This document shows positions 28,735 through 37,150 of a stretch of 64,000 nucleotides of DNA, piece by piece. Positions within the stretch are counted from its first letter, which is position 1. Each line of letters starts with the position of its first letter. The DNA is from Roseovarius sp. THAF27 (GTDB lineage: Bacteria > Pseudomonadota > Alphaproteobacteria > Rhodobacterales > Rhodobacteraceae): NCBI RefSeq assembly GCF_009363655.1, contig NZ_CP045393.1, positions 1,674,001 through 1,738,000 on the forward strand. Reading direction: 5' to 3'. The translations under genes and the position numbers were made by a program. A model generated the notes under the pieces. It saw only the letters and a program-made list of their open reading frames with translations. It was not told where the DNA came from and did no database searches.

Positions 28735-29628
28735 ATGTGTGGAATCGTTGGACTGTTCCTGAAGGACAAGACGCTTGAGCCGCGCTTGGGCGAAATGCTG
28801 ACCGACATGCTGATCACAATGTCCGACCGCGGGCCCGACAGTGCGGGCATCGCGGTTTACGGCACGGATCGCGACGGGCAGGCGAAGCTGACCCTGCAAG
28901 CCGCCGAGCCAAGCCAGTTCGAGGGCCTTGCCGAGGAGATCGGCAAAGAGGTGGGTACCAGCCTCAGCCAGCGGGTGATCGATACTCACGCGGTGCTGGA
29001 CCTGCCGCAGGACAAGGTGTCGGCGGCGCGGCAGGCGATCAAGCGGCTGCGCCCGGATATTCGTGTGATGAGCGCGGGCGATATCATCGAGATCTACAAG
29101 GAAGTCGGCCTGCCGGGGGACGTGGCGAAACGCTTCGACATTCCCAAGCTCACCGGCAGCCATGGCATCGGGCATACCCGCATGGCCACCGAGAGCGCGG
29201 TTACCACGCTGGGGGCGCACCCGTTTTCCACGGGGTCCGACCAGTGCCTTGTCCATAACGGGTCGCTCAGCAATCACAACGCGCTGCGCCGGCAACTGGC
29301 GCGTGAAGGGATCGAGGTGGAGACGCAGAACGACACCGAGGTCGCCGCGGCCTACCTGACGTGGAAAATGCAGCAAGGTCATACACTTGGTGAAGCGCTG
29401 GAGGCGGGGCTGGCGGACCTGGACGGGTTTTATACCTTTGTGGTCGGCACCAAGGACGGGTTCGGCGTGCTGCGCGATCCCATTGCCTGCAAACCGGCCG
29501 TGATGGCCGAGACCGATCAATACGTGGCCTTCGGCAGCGAGTATCGCGCGCTGGTGAACCTGCCGGGGATCGAGGACGCCCGCGTGTGGGAGCCGGAGCC
29601 TGCCACCGTTTATTTCTGGAGCCATTGA
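28735..29628 (+). CDS. glxB: Class II glutamine amidotransferase GlxB/MgsA
   Basis: 297 residues. The N-terminal nucleophile Cys2 (MCGIVGLF) and the SDRGPDSAGIAVY and GIGHTRMATES motifs mark a class II glutaminase domain that releases ammonia from glutamine. It is the stand-alone counterpart of the N-terminal domain of glutamate synthase. In the homologous N-methylglutamate synthase it is subunit A. An AGGAGA ribosome site precedes the ATG. glxC begins 1 bp after the stop. Confidence 0.9.
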   Translation: MCGIVGLFLKDKTLEPRLGEMLTDMLITMSDRGPDSAGIAVYGTDRDGQAKLTLQAAEPSQFEGLAEEIGKEVGTSLSQRVIDTHAVLDLPQDKVSAARQAIKRLRPDIRVMSAGDIIEIYKEVGLPGDVAKRFDIPKLTGSHGIGHTRMATESAVTTLGAHPFSTGSDQCLVHNGSLSNHNALRRQLAREGIEVETQNDTEVAAAYLTWKMQQGHTLGEALEAGLADLDGFYTFVVGTKDGFGVLRDPIACKPAVMAETDQYVAFGSEYRALVNLPGIEDARVWEPEPATVYFWSH

Positions 29629-29629
29629 G

Positions 29630-30301
29630 ATGCAGACATACGATTTGGAAGCGGATGGGCTGCGCGGGCTTAACGCCGCGCTGCAAGGGGCCAGCGGCAA
29701 CGAGACCGGCTGGCAAGTCGTCAATCCGCGCGGCAGTCATGCGATTGCCGTGGGGCTGGATGCGCCGCTCGATGTGACCGTGAAGGGCTCGACCGGCTAC
29801 TATTGCGCGGGCATGAACCAACAGGCGACGGTTCGCGTGGCTGGCAATGTCGGCCCCGGCGTGGCCGAGAACATGATGAGTGGCACTGTGATCGTCGAGG
29901 GCGACGCCAGCCAGTATGCCGGGGCGACCGGGCATGGTGGAATGCTGGTGATCAAGGGCAATGCGTCGTCCCGCTGCGGGATCTCGATGAAGGGGATCGA
30001 CATCGTGGTGGGCGGCAATGTGGGGCATATGTCGGCCTTCATGGGGCAGGCGGGGCACCTGGTGGTCTGCGGCGATGCGGGCGACGCGCTTGGCGATTCC
30101 CTGTACGAGGCGAAGCTGTTCGTGCGCGGCAGTGTCAAAAGCCTGGGCGCCGACTGCATCGAAAAGGAAATGCGGCCCGAGCATGTCGAGAAGCTGACCG
30201 AGCTGCTGGACAAGGCCGGGATCGACGCCGATCCGTCCGAGTTCAAGCGCTATGGCTCGGCCCGGACGCTGTATAATTTCAACATCGACAACGCCTATTG
30301 A
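29630..30301 (+). CDS. glxC: GXGXG-domain protein GlxC/MgsB
   Basis: 223 residues forming the right-handed beta-helix that ends glutamate synthase large subunits. Repeating glycine turns are visible (AGMNQQATVRVAGNVG, GTVIVEGDASQYAG, MSAFMGQAGHLVVCGDAGDALG). It is a structural subunit of the three-part Glx/Mgs synthase. Tight spacing on both sides (1 bp and 12 bp) places it in the operon. Confidence 0.9.
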   Translation: MQTYDLEADGLRGLNAALQGASGNETGWQVVNPRGSHAIAVGLDAPLDVTVKGSTGYYCAGMNQQATVRVAGNVGPGVAENMMSGTVIVEGDASQYAGATGHGGMLVIKGNASSRCGISMKGIDIVVGGNVGHMSAFMGQAGHLVVCGDAGDALGDSLYEAKLFVRGSVKSLGADCIEKEMRPEHVEKLTELLDKAGIDADPSEFKRYGSARTLYNFNIDNAY

Positions 30302-30313
30302 GGAGACGGACGA

Positions 30314-31651
30314 ATGAGCGACAATCAAAAATCCGCTCCGCGGACTTTGCCGAGATATTCCAATACTTTCACGCCGGACGTTAACGCGGAAATCCGCCGG
30401 GCGGCGGCCACGGGCATTTATGATATCCGCGGTGGCGGGGCCAAGCGGAAGGTGCCGCATTTCGACGACCTGGTGTTCCTGGGCGCGTCCATGTCGCGCT
30501 ATCCGCTGGAAGGCTATCGCGAGCGGTGCGACACGAACGTGGTGCTGGGGTCGCGCTATGCCGAGAAACCCATCGAGCTGAAGATCCCGATCACCATTGC
30601 CGGCATGAGTTTCGGCGCGTTGTCGGCGCAGGCGAAAGAAGCGTTGGGGCGCGGGGCGTCGATGGCCGGAACCTCGACCACCACGGGCGATGGCGGGATG
30701 ACGCCTGAAGAGCGTGGGCAGTCGAAAACGCTTGTTTATCAATATCTTCCGAGCCGTTACGGGATGAACCCGGTCGATTTGCGCAAAGCGGATGCCATCG
30801 AGGTCGTTGTCGGCCAGGGCGCCAAGCCCGGCGGTGGCGGGATGCTGCTGGGTCAGAAGATCTCGGACCGTGTGGCCGAGATGCGCACGCTGCCCAAGGG
30901 GATCGACCAGCGCTCGGCCTGTCGCCACCCGGACTGGACCGGGCCCGATGACCTAGAGATCAAGATCCTGGAACTGCGCGAGATCACCGGCTGGGAAAAG
31001 CCCATTTACGTCAAGGTCGGTGCGGCGCGCCCGTTCTTCGACACGACGCTGGCCGTGAAGGCCGGGGCGGACGTGGTGGTGATCGACGGGATGCAGGGCG
31101 GCACGGCCGCCACGCAGGACGTCTTTATCGAGCATGTCGGCATCCCGACATTGGCGTGTATCCGCGAGGCCGTGGCCGCGCTTCAGGAACTGGGCATGCA
31201 CCGCAAGGTGCAGCTGATCGTCTCGGGCGGCATCCGCACGGGCGCGGACGTGGCCAAGGCGCTGGCGCTTGGCGCGGACGCGGTCAGCATCGGCACGGCG
31301 GCCATGGTGGCCATCGGCGACAACGACCCCAAGTGGGAGGCCGAGTACAACGCGCTCGGCTCCACCGCCGGGGCCTATGACGACTGGCACGAAGGCCGCG
31401 ACCCGGCCGGCATTTCCACCCAGGACCCGGAATTGTCGAAACGCCTGGACCCGGTCGAGGCCGGGCGGCGGCTGAACAATTACCTCAAGGTCCTGACGCT
31501 GGAGGCACAGACGCTGGCCCGGGCCTGTGGCAAGAACCACGTGCACAATCTGGAGCCAGAAGATTTACAAGCTCTTACCGTGGAGGCCGCCGCCATGGCG
31601 CGGGTGCCTCTGGCGGGAACCTCTTGGATTCCCGGGCAGGGCGGTATGTAA
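30314..31651 (+). CDS. glxD: FMN-binding glutamate synthase-type subunit GlxD/MgsC
   Basis: 445 residues of the GltS FMN-binding TIM barrel. Landmarks: TIAGMSFGALSAQAKEAL, TTTGDGGM, a VVVIDGMQGGTAATQ strand and the phosphate-binding VSGGIRTGADVAKALALGADAVSIGT. With GlxB and GlxC it makes a three-subunit enzyme homologous to N-methylglutamate synthase (glutamate + methylamine to N-methylglutamate + ammonia) or to an unassigned glutamate synthase-like reaction. A GGAGACGG ribosome site lies before the ATG. Confidence 0.9.
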   Translation: MSDNQKSAPRTLPRYSNTFTPDVNAEIRRAAATGIYDIRGGGAKRKVPHFDDLVFLGASMSRYPLEGYRERCDTNVVLGSRYAEKPIELKIPITIAGMSFGALSAQAKEALGRGASMAGTSTTTGDGGMTPEERGQSKTLVYQYLPSRYGMNPVDLRKADAIEVVVGQGAKPGGGGMLLGQKISDRVAEMRTLPKGIDQRSACRHPDWTGPDDLEIKILELREITGWEKPIYVKVGAARPFFDTTLAVKAGADVVVIDGMQGGTAATQDVFIEHVGIPTLACIREAVAALQELGMHRKVQLIVSGGIRTGADVAKALALGADAVSIGTAAMVAIGDNDPKWEAEYNALGSTAGAYDDWHEGRDPAGISTQDPELSKRLDPVEAGRRLNNYLKVLTLEAQTLARACGKNHVHNLEPEDLQALTVEAAAMARVPLAGTSWIPGQGGM

Positions 31652-31692
31652 TCGCGACAATATTCAGAAAGACAAGAAACGGGGAGACGACA

Positions 31693-33027
31693 ATGGCCAC
31701 GGACCTGGCGAAATTCGCCGACAAGAACGGCATAAAGTATTTCATGATATCCTTCACCGACCTCTTTGGTGGGCAGCGGGCCAAGCTGGTCCCGGCGCAG
31801 GCGATTGCCGACATGCAGGAAGACGGCGCGGGGTTCGCGGGCTTTGCCACGTGGCTGGACATGACGCCGGCGCATCCCGACATGCTGGCCGTGCCGGACC
31901 CGGAGTCGGTCATTCAACTGCCGTGGAAGCCCGAAGTGGCGTGGGTGGCCGCCAACCCGGTGATGGAAGGCGAGGACGTGGCCCAGGCCCCGCGCAACGT
32001 GCTGCGCCGTCTGATCGAAGAGGCCGCCGAGGAAGGGCTGCACGTCAAGACCGGCGTGGAGGCGGAGTATTTCCTGCTGACCCCCGATGGCAATTCGCTG
32101 AGTGACGAGTTCGATACCGCCGAGAAGCCGTGCTATGACCAGCAGGCGGTGATGCGCCGCTACGACGTGGTGCGCGAGATCTGCGATTACATGCTGGATC
32201 TGGGCTGGGGCCCGTATCAGAACGACCACGAGGACGCGAACGGCCAGTTCGAGATGAACTGGGAATTCGACGACGCTCTGGTGACGGCCGACCGGCATTC
32301 GTTCTTCAAGTTCATGACGAAGTCGGTGGCCGAAAAGCATGGCTTCCGCGCGACCTTCATGCCCAAGCCGGTCGAAGGGCTTACAGGCAACGGCGCGCAT
32401 GTACATATTTCGGTCTGGGACGCGGCCGGTGCCAAGGCCAAGACCAACGTATTTGCCGCAGACAAGGCCGAGGGCAGCCCGACGGCGGAGCTGGGCCTGT
32501 CGGACCGGGGCGCAAATTTCCTGGGCGGGATCATGAAGCACGCCAGCGGCATGGCAGCGATCACCAACCCAACCGTGAACAGCTACAAGCGGATCAACGC
32601 GCCGCGCACCACGTCGGGGGCCACATGGGCGCCCAACACGGTCACATGGACCGGCAACAACCGCACCCACATGGTGCGCGTGCCGGGGCCGGGGCGGTTC
32701 GAGCTGCGGCTGGCGGACGGGGCGGCGAACCCGTATCTGTTGCAAGCCGTGGTCATCGCGGCGGGCCTCAGCGGGATCCGGTCCAAGGCCGATCCGGGCA
32801 AGCGGTACGACATCGACATGTACGCCGAAGGCCACAAGGTGCGGGGCGCGCCGAAACTGCCGCTGAACATGCTGGATGCCTTGCGTCTTTACGACAAGGA
32901 CCGCGAGTTGAAGGCGATGCTGGGCGAGGAATTCTCGGCCGCGTTCCTGAAGATGAAGCGGCAGGAGTGGGATTCCTACATGGCGCATTTCAGCCAGTGG
33001 GAAAAGGACCATACGCTGGATATCTGA
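31693..33027 (+). CDS. glnT: Type III glutamine synthetase family: GlnT or gamma-glutamylmethylamide synthetase
   Basis: 444 residues with the glutamine synthetase barrel motifs KTGVEAEYFLL, NGQFEMNW, TGNGAHVHIS, NPTVNSYKR and GRFELRLAD. The family includes GlnT of rhizobia and GmaS, which ligates methylamine to glutamate in roseobacters. Sequence alone does not separate the two. Co-location with GlxBCD is typical for both; the mgdABCD dehydrogenase that completes the N-methylglutamate pathway is not in this window. GGGGAGACGA precedes the ATG at 31693, 41 bp after glxD. Confidence 0.88.
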   Translation: MATDLAKFADKNGIKYFMISFTDLFGGQRAKLVPAQAIADMQEDGAGFAGFATWLDMTPAHPDMLAVPDPESVIQLPWKPEVAWVAANPVMEGEDVAQAPRNVLRRLIEEAAEEGLHVKTGVEAEYFLLTPDGNSLSDEFDTAEKPCYDQQAVMRRYDVVREICDYMLDLGWGPYQNDHEDANGQFEMNWEFDDALVTADRHSFFKFMTKSVAEKHGFRATFMPKPVEGLTGNGAHVHISVWDAAGAKAKTNVFAADKAEGSPTAELGLSDRGANFLGGIMKHASGMAAITNPTVNSYKRINAPRTTSGATWAPNTVTWTGNNRTHMVRVPGPGRFELRLADGAANPYLLQAVVIAAGLSGIRSKADPGKRYDIDMYAEGHKVRGAPKLPLNMLDALRLYDKDRELKAMLGEEFSAAFLKMKRQEWDSYMAHFSQWEKDHTLDI

Positions 33028-33036
33028 CCATTGACC

Positions 33037-33072
33037 CTGTCCGGGGCGCAGGCATAAATGCGCCCCAGACAG
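33037..33072 (+). other. Strong intercistronic hairpin between glnT and the TRAP receptor gene
   Basis: 14-bp stem with one mismatch (CTGTC C GGGGCGCA against TGCGCCCC A GACAG) and an 8-nt loop. No U-tract follows; the ribosome site of the next gene begins 3 bp later. Likely an mRNA stability or processing element that sets transporter level relative to the enzymes (inference). Confidence 0.6.
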
Positions 33073-33085
33073 TTGGGAGGATACC

Positions 33086-34039
33086 ATGACATTTCACCGT
33101 ATGACCGCCGCCGTTCTGGCCGGCACGATGCTGGCTCTGCCGGCCGCCGCCGAGACCCGCGTGACCTACAAATCGGCCAAGACGGCCTCGTCCTATTACC
33201 AGATGGGCGTGCAGATCGCCGAGGCCATGCAGGAGGCCTCGGACGGCGAGATCAGCGTCACCGTCGAGGAAAGCCAGGGCTCGGTCCAGAACGTGATGGA
33301 GGTGCGCGCGCGGGGCAGCGATTACGTCTTTACCACGCCCCCGGTGCTGGTCAGCCTGGCGCAGGGCGGCAAGGCCATGTTCGAGGGCAAGGGCGACCCG
33401 GCCTTTGATGAAATCCGCGCGCTCTTCCCGATCCCGTCGCTGACCATGCATTTCGTCATGTCCGAGGAAAGCGGGGCCACGACGCTGGCCGACCTGGAAG
33501 GCAAGACGATCCTGCTGGGCAAGGGAAGCTTCGGCGCGACGGAGGGCGAGAAGTATCTCGACCTTTTCGGGCTGGCTGACAAGGTCGAGATCGCCGACGT
33601 GGAACTGTCGAACGCTGTTCCTGCCATTCAGAACGGGCAGATCGACGGGTTCGTGACCGCAGGTTCGTGGCCCGCGCCGAACGTGGTCGAGGCGGCGGCC
33701 TCGACCGGCGTGACGGTACTGTCGATGAGCGACGAGCAGATCGCCGAGACCGGGCGCACCAAGCTGGTGATCCCTGCGGGCACTTATGCTGGGCAGGACG
33801 AGGACATTGTGACGACCTCGCTGCCGGTGGCGGCCTACACGACTACCAAGATGGATGACGAGACCGCCTATCAGCTGACCAAGACCTATTGGGAAAGCAA
33901 GGCCAAGCTGGCGGAATCCTCGGCCTGGTGGAACGGCGTGGACGACGCCCTGATGGAGAACATCACCGGCCAGATCCACCCCGGCGCCGTGCGGTATTAC
34001 GAAGAGGCAGGCATGGCCCTGACCGACGCCCAGAAGTGA
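33086..34039 (+). CDS. TAXI-family TRAP transporter solute-binding protein
   Basis: 317 residues with a signal peptide (MTAAVLAGTMLALPAAAE). The body fits the TAXI type: SSYYQMGVQIAEAM near the start, GSVQNVMEVRARGSDYVF and the VPAIQNGQIDGFVTAGSWPAP segment near residue 185. TAXI receptors studied so far bind glutamate- or glutamine-like acids, which would suit the neighbouring GS-III/Glx enzymes (inference). TGGGAGG lies 7 bp before the ATG. Its permease begins 4 bp after the stop. Confidence 0.88.
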   Translation: MTFHRMTAAVLAGTMLALPAAAETRVTYKSAKTASSYYQMGVQIAEAMQEASDGEISVTVEESQGSVQNVMEVRARGSDYVFTTPPVLVSLAQGGKAMFEGKGDPAFDEIRALFPIPSLTMHFVMSEESGATTLADLEGKTILLGKGSFGATEGEKYLDLFGLADKVEIADVELSNAVPAIQNGQIDGFVTAGSWPAPNVVEAAASTGVTVLSMSDEQIAETGRTKLVIPAGTYAGQDEDIVTTSLPVAAYTTTKMDDETAYQLTKTYWESKAKLAESSAWWNGVDDALMENITGQIHPGAVRYYEEAGMALTDAQK

Positions 34040-34043
34040 CCAC

Positions 34044-35837
34044 GTGAGCCTGACGACCCCCGATCCCGCCGCGCAGGCCGGTCCTGCGCGGCTTTTCTGG
34101 CTTGGCCTGGCGCTGGCCTCGGTGGTGTTTCACATCGGGCTGGTGTTCTGGGGTCTGGTGCCGAACCTGGTCAGCCGTCCGATGCACCTGGTGTTCGTAC
34201 TGCCCTGGGTGCTTATCTGGGGGCAGGCGGGGCTGATGCGCCATAGCGGGTATGTGCTGGCGGGGCTTGGCGTGGGCGCGGCGCTGTGGGTGGTCCTTAA
34301 CCGCAACATGCTGGGGGACCAGTACGGGTTTCTGGAAGGCCAAGGGCAGGTGGCCATCGCCGCCGTGCTGATCCTCGTGGTGCTGGAAGCGGCCCGGCGG
34401 GCGATTGGCTGGCCTCTGCCGTTGGTGGCGGCTATCGCGCTTCTATACGGGCTGTTCGGGCAATATATCCCGGGCCGTTTCGGCCATTCGGGCACGCCGA
34501 TTGAGAGCTTTCTGGGCACGCTGACCATTGCTGAAGGCGCGCTTTGGGGGTCGCTGACACAGGTGTCGGTGAACGTGGTGGCGATCTTTGTCATCTTCGG
34601 CGGGGTGCTGAACGCGGGCGAGGCGGGGCAGGGGTTCATGAACGTGGCCGCTGCCGCCGCGGGGCGTCTGCGGGGCGGGGCCGCCAAGGTCTCGGTGCTG
34701 AGTTCGGCGCTCTTCGGCTCGATCTCGGGCTCGGCCTCGGCCAACGTGGCCTCGACCGGGGCGGTGACGCTGCCGGCGATGGAGAAGCTGGGATACCCCA
34801 AGCGGATCGCCGGCGCGGTGGAGGCGGTGGCGTCATCGGGAGGGCAGATCATGCCGCCGCTGATGGGGGCGGGGGCCTTCGTCATGGTCGAACTGACGGG
34901 GGTGCCCTATACCGGCGTCATGGCAGCCGCGGCACTGCCCGCGCTCTTGTATTTCTGGGCCGTCTGGGTAGGGATCGACGGCTATGCGGCGCGGTTCGAC
35001 CTGCGGGGGCTGGCGGATGCGGACCGGCCCGCGCGGCGCGATGTGATTATAACGTCAGGGTTTTTCCTTGTTCCCTTCCTGATCCTGCTGTGGGGCATGT
35101 TCGTGATGCGGGTGACGCCGCAATACGCCGCGTGCCTGTCGATCTTTGCCGGGGCGGCGCTGCTCTTGTTGGGGTCAGACCTGCGGGTGAACCTCGCGCG
35201 CGCGCTGGAGCGGGCCGAGACGGCGCTGATGACCGCGGCGCGGCAGGTGGCGCTGATCGGCGCGATAATCTTTTGCGCCTCATTGGTCATCGGGGTGCTG
35301 GGCGTGACCGGGCTGGGGGTCAAGATCACCTCGCTGATCCTGTCGGCCTCGGGCGGGATGCTGTGGCCGTCACTGCTGTTAACCGCTTGTGCCTGCTTGA
35401 TTTTGGGCATGGAGGTGCCCACGACGGCGGCCTATGTGATCTGCGTTTCGGTTGCGGGGCCGGCGCTGATCGAGCTGGGGATGGAGCCGCTTCAGGCGCA
35501 TCTGTTCGTCTTCTGGTACGCGCTTTTGTCGACCATCACGCCGCCCGTCTGCGGGGCCGTGTTCATCGCGGCGGGGATGATCGGCGAGAACTGGCTGCGC
35601 GTCGCGCTGACGGCGATGACGTTGGGTGTGGGGCTATACCTGATCCCGTTGGGGATGGTGGCAAATCCCGGCATCACGGCGCTGGCGGAGGCGCCGGGAT
35701 GGGCGGTTCTGGCGATGGTCAAGGTGGGTGCGGGGCTGGCGCTGGTCAGCTTGTCGCTGGTGCTGAAGAAAGGTTGGCCGCTGCGCGCGGCGGCGTTCGC
35801 GGCGGGGCTGTTTTTGATCCTGTGGCCAATGTCTTAA
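34044..35837 (+). CDS. TRAP transporter permease, fused small and large membrane subunits
   Basis: 597 residues, entirely membrane-embedded. The first 150 or so correspond to the four-helix DctQ-like part and the rest to the DctM-like large subunit (FGSISGSASANVASTGAVTLPAMEKLGY and VASSGGQIMPPLMGAGAFVM, which are substrate and sodium-site loops). Fusion is normal for TAXI systems. GTG start at 34044. No obvious terminator follows; the 3' region has three copies of GCGTCGGT and then the terminator of the convergent grx4 operon. Confidence 0.9.
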   Translation: MSLTTPDPAAQAGPARLFWLGLALASVVFHIGLVFWGLVPNLVSRPMHLVFVLPWVLIWGQAGLMRHSGYVLAGLGVGAALWVVLNRNMLGDQYGFLEGQGQVAIAAVLILVVLEAARRAIGWPLPLVAAIALLYGLFGQYIPGRFGHSGTPIESFLGTLTIAEGALWGSLTQVSVNVVAIFVIFGGVLNAGEAGQGFMNVAAAAAGRLRGGAAKVSVLSSALFGSISGSASANVASTGAVTLPAMEKLGYPKRIAGAVEAVASSGGQIMPPLMGAGAFVMVELTGVPYTGVMAAAALPALLYFWAVWVGIDGYAARFDLRGLADADRPARRDVIITSGFFLVPFLILLWGMFVMRVTPQYAACLSIFAGAALLLLGSDLRVNLARALERAETALMTAARQVALIGAIIFCASLVIGVLGVTGLGVKITSLILSASGGMLWPSLLLTACACLILGMEVPTTAAYVICVSVAGPALIELGMEPLQAHLFVFWYALLSTITPPVCGAVFIAAGMIGENWLRVALTAMTLGVGLYLIPLGMVANPGITALAEAPGWAVLAMVKVGAGLALVSLSLVLKKGWPLRAAAFAAGLFLILWPMS

Positions 35838-35951
35838 CGGCGAATCGGGGGCAAAAACCCGCGTCGGTATTGCGTCGGTATTTTGGTGGCCTCGCGTCGG
35901 TGCCGTTGTCCGAAGGCTTGTGTGAACGGACCGCGCGCCGTTAAGCATTTG

Positions 35952-35984
35952 CAAAGAAAAACGCGGTCCCGAAACGGGACCGCG
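35952..35984 (-). terminator. Rho-independent terminator of the grx4 operon
   Basis: Perfect 10-bp stem CGCGGTCCCG/CGGGACCGCG with a 3-nt loop. On the minus strand it is followed by TTTTTC, so it ends transcription coming from grxD. It lies 30 bp past the grxD stop. Confidence 0.85.
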
Positions 35985-36014
35985 CCTTGAATTAACCGGA
36001 GTGAAAGACCCGGC

Positions 36015-36377
36015 TCAGCCGTTGGCTTCGCGGATCTTGTCGGCGGCGTCCTTGTCGTAGGTGACGCCATTCTGCTCGAAGAGCGTATCGAGCTCGCCCG
36101 AGAGCGTCATCTCGGTGATGATGTCGCAGCCGCCGACGAATTCGCCCTTCACGTAGAGCTGCGGGATGGTGGGCCAGTCGGAATAATCCTTGATGCCCTG
36201 ACGGATGCCGTCATCGGACAGCACGTTCACATCCGTATACTCGACGCCCATGTAGTTCAGCACGCCCGCGACGCGGGACGAGAACCCGCATTGCGGCATG
36301 GTCTTGGTGCCCTTCATGTAAAGCACCACGTCGTTGGCTTTGACGGTTTCTTCGATTTGCGTCTTCGGGTCGCTCAT
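36015..36377 (-). CDS. grxD: Monothiol glutaredoxin Grx4
   Basis: 120 residues with the CGFS active site (C30 to S33, in MPQCGFSSR) and the [19 protein letters not shown] glutathione-binding region. CGFS glutaredoxins carry and hand on [2Fe-2S] clusters, often as heterodimers with BolA proteins. bolA is encoded two genes upstream in the same operon, supporting that role. The start overlaps the preceding small gene by 4 bp. Confidence 0.96.
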   Translation of the reverse strand: MSDPKTQIEETVKANDVVLYMKGTKTMPQCGFSSRVAGVLNYMGVEYTDVNVLSDDGIRQGIKDYSDWPTIPQLYVKGEFVGGCDIITEMTLSGELDTLFEQNGVTYDKDAADKIREANG

Positions 36378-36610
36378 TTCCTGGTGTCCTTCGGTGCAAA
36401 GAGTTTGGCATAGGCCTGCGGATCGCGGGGGATTTCCCAGCGTCGGACGTTGCCGCCGCCCATGCCGGATTGGTAGTCGGATTCAAGGACGTGCATCCCG
36501 GTCCCCGGTTCACTGCCGCGCTGGCCGGGGGATTTGCGCTGGCCCACGATGGCCACCGCGGCGATGGCGGCGGCAACCAGGATCAGCAGGATGATCAGCG
36601 TCCAGCTCAT
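36374..36610 (-). CDS. Small membrane-anchored protein between bolA and grxD, unknown function
   Basis: 78 residues: an N-terminal TM helix ([19 protein letters not shown]) and a soluble tail with a Gly/Ser-rich turn and a conserved-looking [19 protein letters not shown] end. It has 4 bp of overlap with grxD and only 4 bp between it and bolA, so it is translated with two iron-sulfur trafficking proteins. A membrane tether for the Grx4-BolA complex is possible but purely inferred. Confidence 0.7.
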   Translation of the reverse strand: MSWTLIILLILVAAAIAAVAIVGQRKSPGQRGSEPGTGMHVLESDYQSGMGGGNVRRWEIPRDPQAYAKLFAPKDTRK

Positions 36611-36614
36611 GGTC

Positions 36615-36857
36615 TCAGTCCGGGGCCTTGGTGGTCAGCGCCAGCGCGTGCAGGTCGCCCGAGGGGCCGTCCATCTTGCCCTTGAGCGCGGCATAGACGG
36701 CGCGCTGCTGCTGAACGCGGTTCTTGCCCCGGAAGCTTTCGTCGATTACCTCGGCCGCGTAATGATTTCCGTCGCCCGCCAGATCGGTGATGGTGATCTT
36801 GGCGTCTGGGAAGGTTTCGCGGATCAGATCCTCGATTTCCTGGACTTGCATGGGCAT
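36615..36857 (-). CDS. bolA: BolA family protein
   Basis: 80 residues of the BolA/IbaG fold: EIEDLIRETFPDAKITITDLAGDGNHYAAEVI, with the histidine expected to ligate a shared [2Fe-2S] cluster with Grx4, then the RVQQQRAVYAALKGKM helix. Start ATG 36857 (a second Met two codons later) follows an AAGGAGA ribosome site. First gene of the bolA - small membrane protein - grxD operon. Confidence 0.93.
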   Translation of the reverse strand: MPMQVQEIEDLIRETFPDAKITITDLAGDGNHYAAEVIDESFRGKNRVQQQRAVYAALKGKMDGPSGDLHALALTTKAPD

Positions 36858-36957
36858 GTGCGCGTCTCCTTGGTGTCTGCCCCTGATGTAGAGAGGGCAG
36901 GGCCGGGATGCAAGCGACGGACGTGGTTTCCGGCGATGTCGCCCGTGGCGGGGCAGT

Positions 36958-37018
36958 CCGGGATTTCATCCCGGCATCCGGGTGGGGCGGCGGGGTGAAA
37001 CCCCGCCCTACGATGTGG
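36958..37018. repeat. 61-bp double-palindrome repeat, type A copy 1 (REPIN-like)
   Basis: Two hairpins: CCGGGA-TTTCA-TCCCGG (36958-36974) and GCGGGG-TGAAA-CCCCGC (36990-37006), followed by CCTACGATGTGG. The two 5-base loops are exact complements. It lies in the 293-bp gap between bolA and the secreted protein gene, which otherwise holds no gene. Confidence 0.85.
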
Positions 37019-37072
37019 GGCGGAGGTCTTCGACGGACAGAGGGCGTCGTCCGGTACGCGGGGCAGGGTAGG

Positions 37073-37133
37073 CCGGGATTTCATCCCGGCACCGGGGTGC
37101 GGAGGCGGGGTGAAACCCCGCCCTACGATGTGG
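37073..37133. repeat. 61-bp double-palindrome repeat, type A copy 2 (REPIN-like)
   Basis: Same orientation and length as copy 1, 54 bp away, with hairpins at 37073-37089 and 37105-37121. The hairpins and the CCTACGATGTGG tail are identical to copy 1; differences cluster in the linker. Confidence 0.85.
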
Positions 37134-37150
37134 TGCGGGTGTGCGCCGCG

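Noticed and set aside
35838..35951. Three copies of GCGTCGGT after the TRAP permease considered as an iteron or attachment site
   Set aside because: Copies are irregularly spaced and too few, with no associated replication or integrase gene.
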